Position numbers and translations under genes: made by a program. From assembly GCF_024734075.1 (NCBI RefSeq), contig NZ_CP102850.1:434001-498000 (forward strand): DNA of 64,000 bases, written 5' to 3'. This stretch comes from Gordonia mangrovi. GTDB taxonomy: Bacteria; Actinomycetota; Actinomycetes; Mycobacteriales; Mycobacteriaceae. Below, one piece after another: positions 54,455 through 63,341 of this stretch (positions are counted from its first letter, which is position 1; each line of letters starts with the position of its first letter). The notes under the pieces were generated by a model. That model was not told the DNA's origin and searched no databases. It worked only from the letters and a program-made list of their open reading frames with translations.

Positions 54455-55927
54455 TCAGGCCATGGCCTTGTCGACGGTCCCGGCCCCATCTGCCGGGTCC
54501 CCCGCTGCGACGGTGTCGGCGGCGACCTGCAGGTCGGTGGTCTCGGTGATCACCATCGGACGACGCACGTAGAACACATAGGTGATGACGCCGGCGAGGA
54601 CATAGAAGCCCATGAAGATCCAGAAGGCCACGGTGGCCGATTGATTGCTCTGATAGCTCGCCCGCAGCACCAGGTTGATGCCGACCCCGCCGAGACCGCC
54701 CGCCGCACCGGCGATACCGATCAGCGCACCGGACATGCTGCGCGACCACTTGGTCTTGCCCAGGGCGTTGAGGCCGGTCAGTTCCCTGGACTTGTTCTCC
54801 CAGATGGTCGGGATGATCTTGTAGACCGAGCCGTTGGAGATCCCGGAGAGCAGGAACAGCAGGATGAAGCCGACGACGAACGCGGTGAGCACGCCGCCGC
54901 TGATCTGACCGCTGCTGTCGGCGACGGTGCCGGCGACCACGAGGATCGCGGCGGACAGCGTCATCGCGGCGAAGCAGTACAACGTCACCTTGCCGCCACC
55001 GACGCGGTCGGCGAGCTTGCCACCATAGGGCCGCGACAGCGAACCGAGCAGGGGCCCGATCCAGGCGATCGTGGCCGCGGCCAGGGCCGGCTTGGCGGCG
55101 CCGGCCTCCGTGAAGCTGATGTTGAGAACCTGGGCGAATGCGAAACCGAAGCCGATGAACGAGCCGAAGGTGCCGATGTAGAGCAGGCAGATCAGCCAGG
55201 TGTCGCGGTGCTTGAGGCAGTCGATCATCGCGCGGCCACTCGAGGTCTGGTGATCGAGGTTGTCCATGTAGATCGCCGCGCCGACTCCGGCCACGGCCAA
55301 CGCGACCAGGTAGATGGCGCAGACGATCTCGGGCTGATCGGAGGCCAGCCAGATCACCGCGAGACCGATGAGCTGCACCACCGGCACACCGATGTTGCCG
55401 CCGCCGGCGTTGAGACCGAGCGCCCAGCCCTTGAGGCGCTGCGGGTAGAAGGCGTTGATGTTGGTCATCGACGAGGCGAAGTTGCCGCCACCGAATCCGG
55501 TGAGCGCCGCGACCCCGAGGAACCAGCCGAACCCGAAGTCGCCCGGGTTCAACATCAACATCATGGTCAGCGCGGTCGGGATGAGCAGGACGATGGCGCT
55601 GAAGATGGCCCAGTTGCGTCCGCCGAATCGCGCCGTCGCCTGGGTGTAGGGAATTCGCAGACAGGAACCGACAAAGGTGGCGGTCGCCGCGATGATGAAC
55701 TTCTGATCGAGGCTGATGCCGTACTCCGGCCCCATGAACAGCGCCATCACCGAGAACAGCGACCACACGGAGAATCCGACGTGTTCGCAGATCACCGACC
55801 ATACGAGGTTCCGCTTGGCGATGGCGGCGTTGCCGTTGTCCCAGGCGGTGCGATCCTCGGGATCCCAGTCGGTGATCCGGTGGTCGCGCGCCAGCGCGGT
55901 CCGCACCGAGGCGGGCAGTACGGGCAT
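54455..55927 (-). CDS. narK: Nitrate/nitrite transporter NarK (MFS)
   Basis: A 490-residue major facilitator with about 12 helices. The two nitrate-signature stretches are present: GFGGGNFASSMTNINAFYP and GLNAGGGNIGVPVVQ in the N-terminal half, and GIAGAAGGLGGVGINL in the C-terminal half. It should import nitrate and/or exchange nitrite for the nirBD enzyme encoded 37 bp downstream. No assimilatory nitrate reductase gene is in the window. Confidence 0.94.
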   Translation of the reverse strand: MPVLPASVRTALARDHRITDWDPEDRTAWDNGNAAIAKRNLVWSVICEHVGFSVWSLFSVMALFMGPEYGISLDQKFIIAATATFVGSCLRIPYTQATARFGGRNWAIFSAIVLLIPTALTMMLMLNPGDFGFGWFLGVAALTGFGGGNFASSMTNINAFYPQRLKGWALGLNAGGGNIGVPVVQLIGLAVIWLASDQPEIVCAIYLVALAVAGVGAAIYMDNLDHQTSSGRAMIDCLKHRDTWLICLLYIGTFGSFIGFGFAFAQVLNISFTEAGAAKPALAAATIAWIGPLLGSLSRPYGGKLADRVGGGKVTLYCFAAMTLSAAILVVAGTVADSSGQISGGVLTAFVVGFILLFLLSGISNGSVYKIIPTIWENKSRELTGLNALGKTKWSRSMSGALIGIAGAAGGLGGVGINLVLRASYQSNQSATVAFWIFMGFYVLAGVITYVFYVRRPMVITETTDLQVAADTVAAGDPADGAGTVDKAMA

Positions 55928-56025
55928 GAGTCATCCAATCGTGTGGTGGGGCTGATTGACCGACGACTCCGTCGGGCGATTGGACTCAAAGTTAGGCAGC
56001 GCGTGTTGCCGGGATTTTCCCCCGC

Positions 56026-56041
56026 GTGACCGAAGAGTCAC
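56026..56041. promoter_or_regulatory. GTGAC-N6-GTCAC palindrome upstream of narK
   Basis: GTGACCGAAGAGTCAC lies about 100 bp before the narK start. Its spacing resembles one GlnR half-box pair (GTnAC-N6-GAAAC) but it is a true palindrome, so a NnaR or other dimer site is also possible. Confidence 0.45.
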
Positions 56042-56101
56042 GATGTGCTCACATCGCGCGAGCACGCGTGTGAGAAGGAGTCAGGATGCGCTGACCTGCA
56101 G

Positions 56102-56956
56102 CTACAGCATCAAGCGCACGAGGTCGACCACTCGTTGCAGACCCGGCAGTGCGCCGGCGGTGGCACGCGGATGTAACGCATGGACCGCCAGGCGGAACAT
56201 CGCCGCACGCAGCATCATCTGCGGCCATTCCTGTTGATCTGCCCAGCGTCGCACGAGGTCGTCGTCGGCGCCACCCCAGGCCAACGAATCCACGACGACC
56301 ACCGCCGCCGCCCACGAGGCGGGTCGCCAGTACGGCACGATGTCGGTGATGCCGGGGGCGGCGGCCCCGGCGAACAACACGGTGCCGAACAGGTCACCGT
56401 GCACCACCTGGGACTCCAATGACACGTTCTTGCGAAGGGTGGCAAGGGTTTTCAGCATCTCGACGCTCTGGGCGCCATCCGGCGAGGTCGGCTCCCCCAT
56501 GCCGGCCGCGCGCGCGGTGCGCAACGGGACATCCTCCCATGCCGCACGATCCGCGGCGGTGAACACGTCGACGTCGGTGTGCGGCGGTGCAGGCGACTGG
56601 AGCAGAAACCGCGGCCTTTCCAGCGTCGCGGTGGCCGCATGCAGCCGATCGGCGACCAGGACCACCTCGTCGTGACGTGGCTCGGGTGCGCCCGCGATGT
56701 AGGTGTCCGCGCGCCACCCGGACACCACATACCGACCGTCGGTGGCCCGGAACGGCCGCGCGATCCGCAACCCTTCGACGTACAGCGATTCCCGCACCGA
56801 CGCCGACCACGCGGCGCGCGCATGGTCGGGTACCAGCGACAACACGACCTCACCGACCCGCCAACCGCCGACCCACGAATCACCCATCTGGATCGGTGGA
56901 TGCGCGGTCAGCCCGAACGTGTTCAGCACGTGGTCGGGCGGCTCGACGGTGTTCAC
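56102..56956 (-). CDS. TIGR02569 family protein (APH-like fold)
   Basis: A 284-residue protein of an actinobacterial family. It begins PPDHVLNTFGL and carries an aminoglycoside-phosphotransferase-like catalytic segment: VVHGDLFGTVLFAG and ITDIVPYWRPASWAAAVVVVD. The usual HGDxxxxN is altered (Gly-Thr in place of the Asn region), so kinase activity is doubtful. It is the Rv3205c counterpart, directly upstream of moeZ on the same strand (66 bp away from the moeZ stop). Confidence 0.85.
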   Translation of the reverse strand: MNTVEPPDHVLNTFGLTAHPPIQMGDSWVGGWRVGEVVLSLVPDHARAAWSASVRESLYVEGLRIARPFRATDGRYVVSGWRADTYIAGAPEPRHDEVVLVADRLHAATATLERPRFLLQSPAPPHTDVDVFTAADRAAWEDVPLRTARAAGMGEPTSPDGAQSVEMLKTLATLRKNVSLESQVVHGDLFGTVLFAGAAAPGITDIVPYWRPASWAAAVVVVDSLAWGGADDDLVRRWADQQEWPQMMLRAAMFRLAVHALHPRATAGALPGLQRVVDLVRLML

Positions 56957-57022
56957 GTCTGCAGAGATTACCGAGCGTTGCAGGCAGAATGCCGCAGCGA
57001 CGCGGGCTGACGGCGCGGCGGT

Positions 57023-58198
57023 TCAGTAGACCGGCAGCGTCTTGTCCACCTGATTGGCCCAGGCGGTGACGCCGCCCTGCAGGTGCGTTGCATCGGCGAA
57101 GCCCGCACGTTTGAGCGCGGCGAGCGCCTCCGCGGAGCGGACGCCGGTCTTGCAGTACAGCACCGTCGGCCGGTCCTGCGGGAGTTTCGCGAGGCCGGCG
57201 CCGGAGAGGATCTCGTCCTTGGGGATCAATGTGGCGCCGTCGATGTGGACGATGTCCCACTCCACCGGCTCCCGGACGTCGACCAGCGCGACGCGATCGC
57301 CGGCGTCGATCTTGTCCTTGAGCTCGGCGGCGGTCAGCGTCGAGCCGTCCGCAGCGTCGGCGGCCTCGTTCGACACGACCCCGCAGAAGTCGTCGTAGTC
57401 GATGAGTTCGGTGACGCGCTCACCTTCCGGGTCCTTGCGGATCTTGATGGTGCGGTAGCTCATGTCGAGCGCGTCGTAGACCATCAGCCGACCGAGCAGC
57501 GGCTCGCCGATGCCACAGATCAACTTGATGGCCTCGGTGCCCATGATCGAGCCGATCGAGGCGCACAGGATGCCGAGTACGCCGCCCTCGGCGCACGAGG
57601 GCACCATCCCGGGCGGCGGCGCCTGCGGATACAGATCGCGATAGTTGAGGCCACGTCCGTCGGGTGCGTCCTCCCAGAACACCGATGCCTGCCCCTCGAA
57701 GCGGAAAATCGATCCCCACACATACGGCTTGTGCGCGAGCACCGCGGCGTCGTTGACGAGGTAGCGGGTGGCGAAGTTGTCCGTGCCGTCGAGAATCAGG
57801 TCGTACTGCGAGAACAGTTCGATGGCACCCTCGGGTTCCAGACGTTCGTCGTGCAGGTTGACAGTGACGAACGGGTTGATCTCGAGGATCGAGTCGCGGG
57901 CACTCTCCGCCTTGGGCCGGCCGATGTCGGACTGCCCGTGGATGACCTGACGCTGCAGGTTGGACTCGTCGACCACGTCGAACTCGACGATGCCGATCGT
58001 GCCGACACCCGCGGCGGCCAGATACAGCAGTGTGGGCGATCCCAGACCACCCGCACCGATCACCAGCACCTTGGCGTTCTTCAGCCGCTTCTGACCGTCC
58101 ATCCCCACATCCGGGATGATCAGGTGGCGGCTGTAGCGGGCCACCTCCTCATTGGACAGTTCCGCTGCGGGTTCGACCAGCGGGGGCAAGGACGACAC
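57023..58198 (-). CDS. moeZ: MoeZ: adenylyltransferase / sulfurtransferase
   Basis: A 391-residue MoeB-type E1 domain fused to a rhodanese domain. The ATP loop is VLVIGAGGLGSPTLLYL, with the adenylate Asp in DGTDNFATRYLVND; the rhodanese Cys is in VLYCKTGVRSAEAL. It activates sulfur-carrier proteins (CysO, MoaD types) for cysteine and molybdopterin synthesis. The CxxC zinc pairs of E. coli MoeB are absent. GTG 58198 has GGAGG five bases upstream. Corresponds to Rv3206c. Confidence 0.93.
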   Translation of the reverse strand: MSSLPPLVEPAAELSNEEVARYSRHLIIPDVGMDGQKRLKNAKVLVIGAGGLGSPTLLYLAAAGVGTIGIVEFDVVDESNLQRQVIHGQSDIGRPKAESARDSILEINPFVTVNLHDERLEPEGAIELFSQYDLILDGTDNFATRYLVNDAAVLAHKPYVWGSIFRFEGQASVFWEDAPDGRGLNYRDLYPQAPPPGMVPSCAEGGVLGILCASIGSIMGTEAIKLICGIGEPLLGRLMVYDALDMSYRTIKIRKDPEGERVTELIDYDDFCGVVSNEAADAADGSTLTAAELKDKIDAGDRVALVDVREPVEWDIVHIDGATLIPKDEILSGAGLAKLPQDRPTVLYCKTGVRSAEALAALKRAGFADATHLQGGVTAWANQVDKTLPVY

Positions 58199-58289
58199 GG
58201 GCGCCTCCAGTACATCGTATTTCGGGTGCGATCTGCTGATGTCAACAGCCGCGGCGGCACGCTCATTCCTCAGCCGCGACCGTGCCGAC

Positions 58290-59396
58290 TCACAGGTTGG
58301 GGAACGGCCAGGGATTCGGCTTGCAGACCAAGCCGCGATCTGCCTGCATGTCGGGGTCGAGCGCCATGATCTCGCTGTTGGCCACACCGAAGGACTGCTG
58401 CATCATCACCGGGGCCAGCGCACCGTCCTCCTTACACGGCTCGTGCGCCTCATAGCCGATGCCGTGCCCGGTCTCGTGGTTGATCAGGTACTGCCGATAC
58501 AACAGATCATCACCCTGATAAGAGATGGCCCCGCGCACCCATCGTGCCTCGTTGAGGGTCACCCGCTCCTCCGGCGGGTAGAAGCACGAGGTCTCGAGCT
58601 GGATCTGATAGCCACACAACTCCCGGGTGGTGGCCGGCGACGCCAAGGTGATGCGCAAATCGGGTTCACCCGAGTCGATCCGCCGGAAACTGACCTTCCC
58701 GTCCCCGGTCCAACTCCGCGGGTTGGCCAGCGTCGCGTCGACCATCTTCGCGAACGACCGGTCGCCGCCGAAGTCCTGCGCGTTGAGCCCGTTCTCGACC
58801 TCGACGGTGTACGTGTACACCTCCCCACCCGTGCCCACCTGCCGCCCGGCTCCGGGCACCACGTGATAGACCTCACGGCCCCGTTCGGTGTAGGCCCCCC
58901 CGTCGGGCAAGGTCCCGGCAGGCAACGATTCGGGTTCGATGGTTCCCGTGGGCGCCCCGATCGGTCCGGTCTCCTTGCTCACATCGGTGTTGCGTGCGGC
59001 CGCGTCGGGATTGACGTCCGCAGCGGGCACGAAGGCGGTGTCATCGCCCGACCGCACGGTGACCACGACGAGGACGACGGTCAACACGACCAGCACCGGG
59101 ATGGCGTAGGCGCGCCACCCGTAGGTGGCGACGAACCGGCCCAGCGCGCTCTGCTTCTTGCGCTCGGGCTGAGCGTCGCGATCGACGCGTATCCGACCGT
59201 TGTCGTCGGTGGGATCCCAGCGGGCGCGCAGGGGCTGGTCCGGTTTCGGTCGAGTCCGCATCGGCTCCGCCGGAACCCCCGTACCCGCCCCCATGTTCGT
59301 TGTGCGCATGCGCCCGTCCCCGATCCCCCCGCCGCTCGCGCCGGGCACACCGGCCCCGGGGTTCGGTGAGTGCGGCCCGCCTCCTGGGTGACTCAC
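58290..59396 (-). CDS. DUF3152 membrane protein with metzincin-like zinc motif
   Basis: A 368-residue protein: Gly/Pro-rich cytoplasmic region (1-90), one helix (about 94-113, YAIPVLVVLTVVLVVVTV), then an exported domain containing INHETGHGIGYEAHEPC. HExxH-x2-G-x3-H closely resembles the metzincin zinc site but is one residue longer before the third His. It ends with LVCKPNPWPF. DUF3152 proteins (Rv3207c) are uncharacterised as proteases; activity is inference. Confidence 0.88.
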   Translation of the reverse strand: MSHPGGGPHSPNPGAGVPGASGGGIGDGRMRTTNMGAGTGVPAEPMRTRPKPDQPLRARWDPTDDNGRIRVDRDAQPERKKQSALGRFVATYGWRAYAIPVLVVLTVVLVVVTVRSGDDTAFVPAADVNPDAAARNTDVSKETGPIGAPTGTIEPESLPAGTLPDGGAYTERGREVYHVVPGAGRQVGTGGEVYTYTVEVENGLNAQDFGGDRSFAKMVDATLANPRSWTGDGKVSFRRIDSGEPDLRITLASPATTRELCGYQIQLETSCFYPPEERVTLNEARWVRGAISYQGDDLLYRQYLINHETGHGIGYEAHEPCKEDGALAPVMMQQSFGVANSEIMALDPDMQADRGLVCKPNPWPFPNL

Positions 59397-59467
59397 AGCT
59401 CAACCTTCTCACAGGTAAACGTGTAGACGTGGAACGGAGTGTCGCGGTCACCCGTACGGCTCGGTGA

Positions 59468-60160
<693 letters not shown>

Positions 60161-60161
60161 A

Positions 60162-60249
60162 AAGCGCCCCAGGAATGAATCCCGGAGCGGGGACGCATCG
60201 ACATGGGTGTCAACGGCCGTTCTCCCTCGGGTGCATTTCGGGGGCGCTT
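60162..60249. terminator. Long imperfect hairpin between fasR and the DUF3107 gene
   Basis: AAGCGCCCC (60162-60170) can pair with GGGGCGCTT (60240-60248), enclosing about 70 bases with weaker internal pairing. It lies exactly between the two convergent genes, so a shared terminator is plausible, though the long loop weakens the case. Confidence 0.4.
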
Positions 60250-60262
60250 CAGACCCGAGCGG

Positions 60263-60496
60263 TCAGGAGGCCACGAAGCCGACCCGCCGGTTCTCGGTGC
60301 TGCCCACCTCGACGTAGGCGATCTTCGTGACCGGCACGAGGTAGCGCGCGCCCTTGTCGTCGGTCAGCGCGAGCAGTTGTCCGCTCCCCGACAGCGCCGC
60401 CTCGACCTCCGAGTACGCCTTGTCGCTGGTGAGCGTGGTCTGGATGGACAGCTCACGAGGACTGTCGGTGATACCGATCTTCACTTCAACGGCCAT
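60263..60496 (-). CDS. DUF3107 family protein (TB9.4-like)
   Basis: A 77-residue protein, start VEVKIGITDSPRELSIQTTL, end KIAYVEVGSTENRRVGF. The length and place match the small antigen TB9.4 (Rv3208A), DUF3107. It is mostly beta-structure with a short helix; the VPVTKIAYVEVG strand resembles ATP-binding-protein-like small domains. No function is established. ATG 60496 is the family start. Confidence 0.9.
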   Translation of the reverse strand: MAVEVKIGITDSPRELSIQTTLTSDKAYSEVEAALSGSGQLLALTDDKGARYLVPVTKIAYVEVGSTENRRVGFVAS

Positions 60497-60645
60497 GGCC
60501 ACCCTTCCGAAGGTCACACGCCGCGCCGCGTCCAACCGCGCGCACGGCACTTCTTGTCTGCTGATCCAGGCTAGATCAGGCCGATTCGCCGATGACATCG
60601 GCTCCGCTCACAGCGGAACCTCCCGACTGTCCAGCGCGATCGGTC

Positions 60646-61350
60646 TCACTCGCCGAGGCCGAGCTCACGCATCCGGGTCGCGTGATCGGAGGTGATCGCA
60701 TCGAAGAAGCCGGCGATCCCGTGCAACGACGCCGAACCGGCGAACAGGAGGTCGGTGACCTCCTCCTCGGCGGCCAGCACCCACTGGGCGTGCGTGACCG
60801 CCTCACCGAGCAGTCGCCGCCCCCACAGGGTCAGCGGAGATCTCAGCGCCGGGTCCGCGGCGACCGCCGCCGCCACCTGCTCGCGGGCGAACCGGGAGTT
60901 CGCGGTCTCGGCCATCACCTCGCGGATCACACCCTGCGCGTGGTCGGGCAGCACCCCGGAGACCTCGGTGTAGAAGTCGGCCGCGAGTCCGTCGCCGACA
61001 TAGGCCTTCACCAGCGCCTCGTACCAGGTCTTCGGGGTGGTGACGCGGTGATAGTCGTCGAAGATCGACCGGTAGCGCTCGACGGCCGCGGTCGGCTCGA
61101 TGCCGTGCGCGGTGACCTGTGCCGCCAAGGTGTCGTAGTGATTGATCTCCGAGGCCGCCATGCGCGCGATCGCCACCTTGCTCGCCACATCGGGCGCCAT
61201 CCGGGACTCGTCGATGAGGCGGTAGAACGCTGCGTACTCACCCGCCAGCAGGACCGCGAACAACTTGCCGATGCCGGCCGCGTCGTCGCTGGTCGTGGCG
61301 GCTTCAGCAGGGTCGGGGGACACTCCGGACGGGTGCGGCGCAGTCGACAT
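60646..61350 (-). CDS. Ferritin-like / MiaE-type protein
   Basis: A 234-residue all-helical protein of the ferritin-like superfamily, close to the MiaE_2 group. Diiron ligands are likely in LLAGEYAAFYRLIDE (first Glu), AASEINHYDTL (ExxH), and HAQWVLAAEEEV near the C-terminus. MiaE enzymes hydroxylate a tRNA modification; here the substrate is unproven. ATG 61350 begins the conserved part. It matches Rv3210c and is divergent from rhlE. Confidence 0.82.
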   Translation of the reverse strand: MSTAPHPSGVSPDPAEAATTSDDAAGIGKLFAVLLAGEYAAFYRLIDESRMAPDVASKVAIARMAASEINHYDTLAAQVTAHGIEPTAAVERYRSIFDDYHRVTTPKTWYEALVKAYVGDGLAADFYTEVSGVLPDHAQGVIREVMAETANSRFAREQVAAAVAADPALRSPLTLWGRRLLGEAVTHAQWVLAAEEEVTDLLFAGSASLHGIAGFFDAITSDHATRMRELGLGE

Positions 61351-61691
61351 GGTGGTGATGGTATGCGGGCTCTCGGCGTTCACCAAGTACACTCGACAAC
61401 GGTGCACTGACGCGTTCATGACGATTCGGTGGCGAACCGACCTGCCGCGACATCACGACGGCCGGGCGGAACGGTCCGGGTCATCGCGCGGTCACCAGAC
61501 AATGTGCGCGCACTGGTCGCCGGGCGAGGCTGCCCGAGCGGAGCCACCACACACAGTCACCGAACGCGGTTTGCGTGGTCCATCCGGACCCACCGACGCG
61601 GCCCGACCAGGGTCCTTCCGGCGCAGACCGCTCGACCCCACTGTGGTGCCTTTCGTGCGTGCGGGAAATGCAGAAAGGCATACAACCTCAC
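61351..61691. other. Divergent promoter region of the ferritin-like and rhlE genes
   Basis: About 340 bp without a gene I can support. An open frame 61429-61695 overlaps the rhlE start but has no family features. AAAGG lies 13 bases before the rhlE ATG, a rather wide spacing. The gap implies a long 5' leader for rhlE; long leaders are common for DEAD-box helicase genes, but I see no clear hairpin. Confidence 0.5.
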
Positions 61692-63296
61692 ATGAGCAAT
61701 ACCACCGGGACCGAATCCCGAGACGACGTCCAGACGACGATCGTCGACGAAACCCACACCTCCCCGACCTTCGCCGAACTCGGCGTACACGACAGCATCG
61801 TCGAGGCACTCGGCGACGACGGCAAGACCCATACGTTCGCGATCCAGGAACTCACCCTGCCGCTGGCACTGTCCGGCGACGACCTGATCGGCCAGGCCCG
61901 CACGGGCATGGGCAAGACCTTCGGGTTCGGTGTGCCGATGCTGCACCGACTCGCCACGGCAGAGGCGTCCGGTCTGCGGCCGCTGGACAACACTCCGCGT
62001 GCCCTGGTCATCGTGCCGACCCGCGAATTGTGTCTGCAGGTGACCGGCGATCTCGAGATCGCCGCCAAGAAGCTCGACGTCACCCTCGCCGACGGCACGA
62101 CCCGACCCTTGAAGATCACCTCGATCTACGGCGGCCGGCCCTACGACTCACAGATCGCCGACCTCAAGTCCGGTGTCGACCTGGTCGTCGGCACCCCCGG
62201 GCGACTGCTGGACCTCGCACAACAGGGTCACCTCATCCTCGGCAAGGTGGCCGTCCTCGTACTCGACGAAGCCGACGAGATGCTCGACCTCGGGTTCCTG
62301 CCCGACATCGAACGGATCATGGCGGCCCTACCCACACCGCGGCAGACAATGCTCTTCTCGGCCACGATGCCGGGTCCGATCGTCACCCTGGCCCGCACGT
62401 TCCTGCATCGTCCGACGCACATCCGCGCCGAGCACGCCAACGACTCGGCCGTGCACGAACGGACCACCCAGTACATCTACCGCGCCCATGCCCTGGACAA
62501 GGCGGAACTCGTCGCGCGCATCCTGCAGGCCGAGGGCCGCGGCGCCACGATGATCTTCACCCGGACCAAGCGGACGGCCCAGAAGGTCGCCGACGACCTG
62601 GGCGAGCGCGGTTTCTCGGTCGGCGCGGTGCACGGCGACCTCGGCCAGGTGGCGCGGGAGAAGGCACTGAAGCGCTTCCGCAACGGCGACATCGACGTGC
62701 TGGTCGCCACCGATGTCGCCGCCCGCGGCATCGACGTGGAGGACGTCACGCACGTCATCAACTACCAGTGCCCGGAGGACGACAAGACCTACGTGCATCG
62801 CATCGGCCGCACCGGGCGCGCCGGCCGTACCGGCATCGCGATCACCCTGGTCGACTGGGACGAACTGCACCGCTGGGAGCTGATCAACTCCGCATTGGGT
62901 ATCGACGTGCCCGAACCGGTGGAGACCTATTCGACCTCGGAGCATCTGCGCGCCGAACTCTCGATCCCGGAATCGGCCACCGGGCGCATCGCCGCGCCGA
63001 AGCCATCCGGCGAACGTGAGGAACGGCGTAGCCGGTCGTCACGACCCAAGTCCGACCGGGTGCGTCGCCGTACCCGCGGCGGCCAGTCCGCCGACAGCAC
63101 GGCGCAGACCTCGGACGCCGGCGGAAACGAGAACAAGAAGCCCGCGGCAAAGAACGCCACCACCGACAACGGCGGCGATACCGCCGGAGGCGACCGGCCG
63201 CGTCGGCGACGTCGCCGTCGCGGTGGCGCCAAGCGCGGCGCGGCGTCCGGCGAGCAGCAGACGGAGAAGACCACGACCGTGGCCGCAGCCGAGTGA
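61692..63296 (+). CDS. rhlE: DEAD-box ATP-dependent RNA helicase
   Basis: A 534-residue RNA helicase with all core motifs: Q motif (TFAELGVHDSIVEALGDDG), I ARTGMGKT, Ia PTRELCLQ, II VLDEADEMLD, III SAT, V VATDVAARGIDVEDV, VI YVHRIGRTGRAGR. The C-terminal 120 residues are Arg/Gly/Lys-rich and unfolded, usual for RNA binding in RhlE/DeaD types. It unwinds structured RNA in the cytoplasm. ATG 61692 is the conserved start; corresponds to Rv3211. Confidence 0.95.
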   Translation: MSNTTGTESRDDVQTTIVDETHTSPTFAELGVHDSIVEALGDDGKTHTFAIQELTLPLALSGDDLIGQARTGMGKTFGFGVPMLHRLATAEASGLRPLDNTPRALVIVPTRELCLQVTGDLEIAAKKLDVTLADGTTRPLKITSIYGGRPYDSQIADLKSGVDLVVGTPGRLLDLAQQGHLILGKVAVLVLDEADEMLDLGFLPDIERIMAALPTPRQTMLFSATMPGPIVTLARTFLHRPTHIRAEHANDSAVHERTTQYIYRAHALDKAELVARILQAEGRGATMIFTRTKRTAQKVADDLGERGFSVGAVHGDLGQVAREKALKRFRNGDIDVLVATDVAARGIDVEDVTHVINYQCPEDDKTYVHRIGRTGRAGRTGIAITLVDWDELHRWELINSALGIDVPEPVETYSTSEHLRAELSIPESATGRIAAPKPSGEREERRSRSSRPKSDRVRRRTRGGQSADSTAQTSDAGGNENKKPAAKNATTDNGGDTAGGDRPRRRRRRRGGAKRGAASGEQQTEKTTTVAAAE

Positions 63297-63341
63297 TCCG
63301 TTCCGGCGCCGGTCGACGGGCGCGCGGCGACCGGAGGGCAC

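Noticed and set aside
54414..55934. A 506-codon open frame on the minus strand, as long as narK
   Set aside because: It is an out-of-frame shadow of narK: its product is Arg/Gly/His-rich without domains, while the narK frame gives a clean 12-helix transporter.
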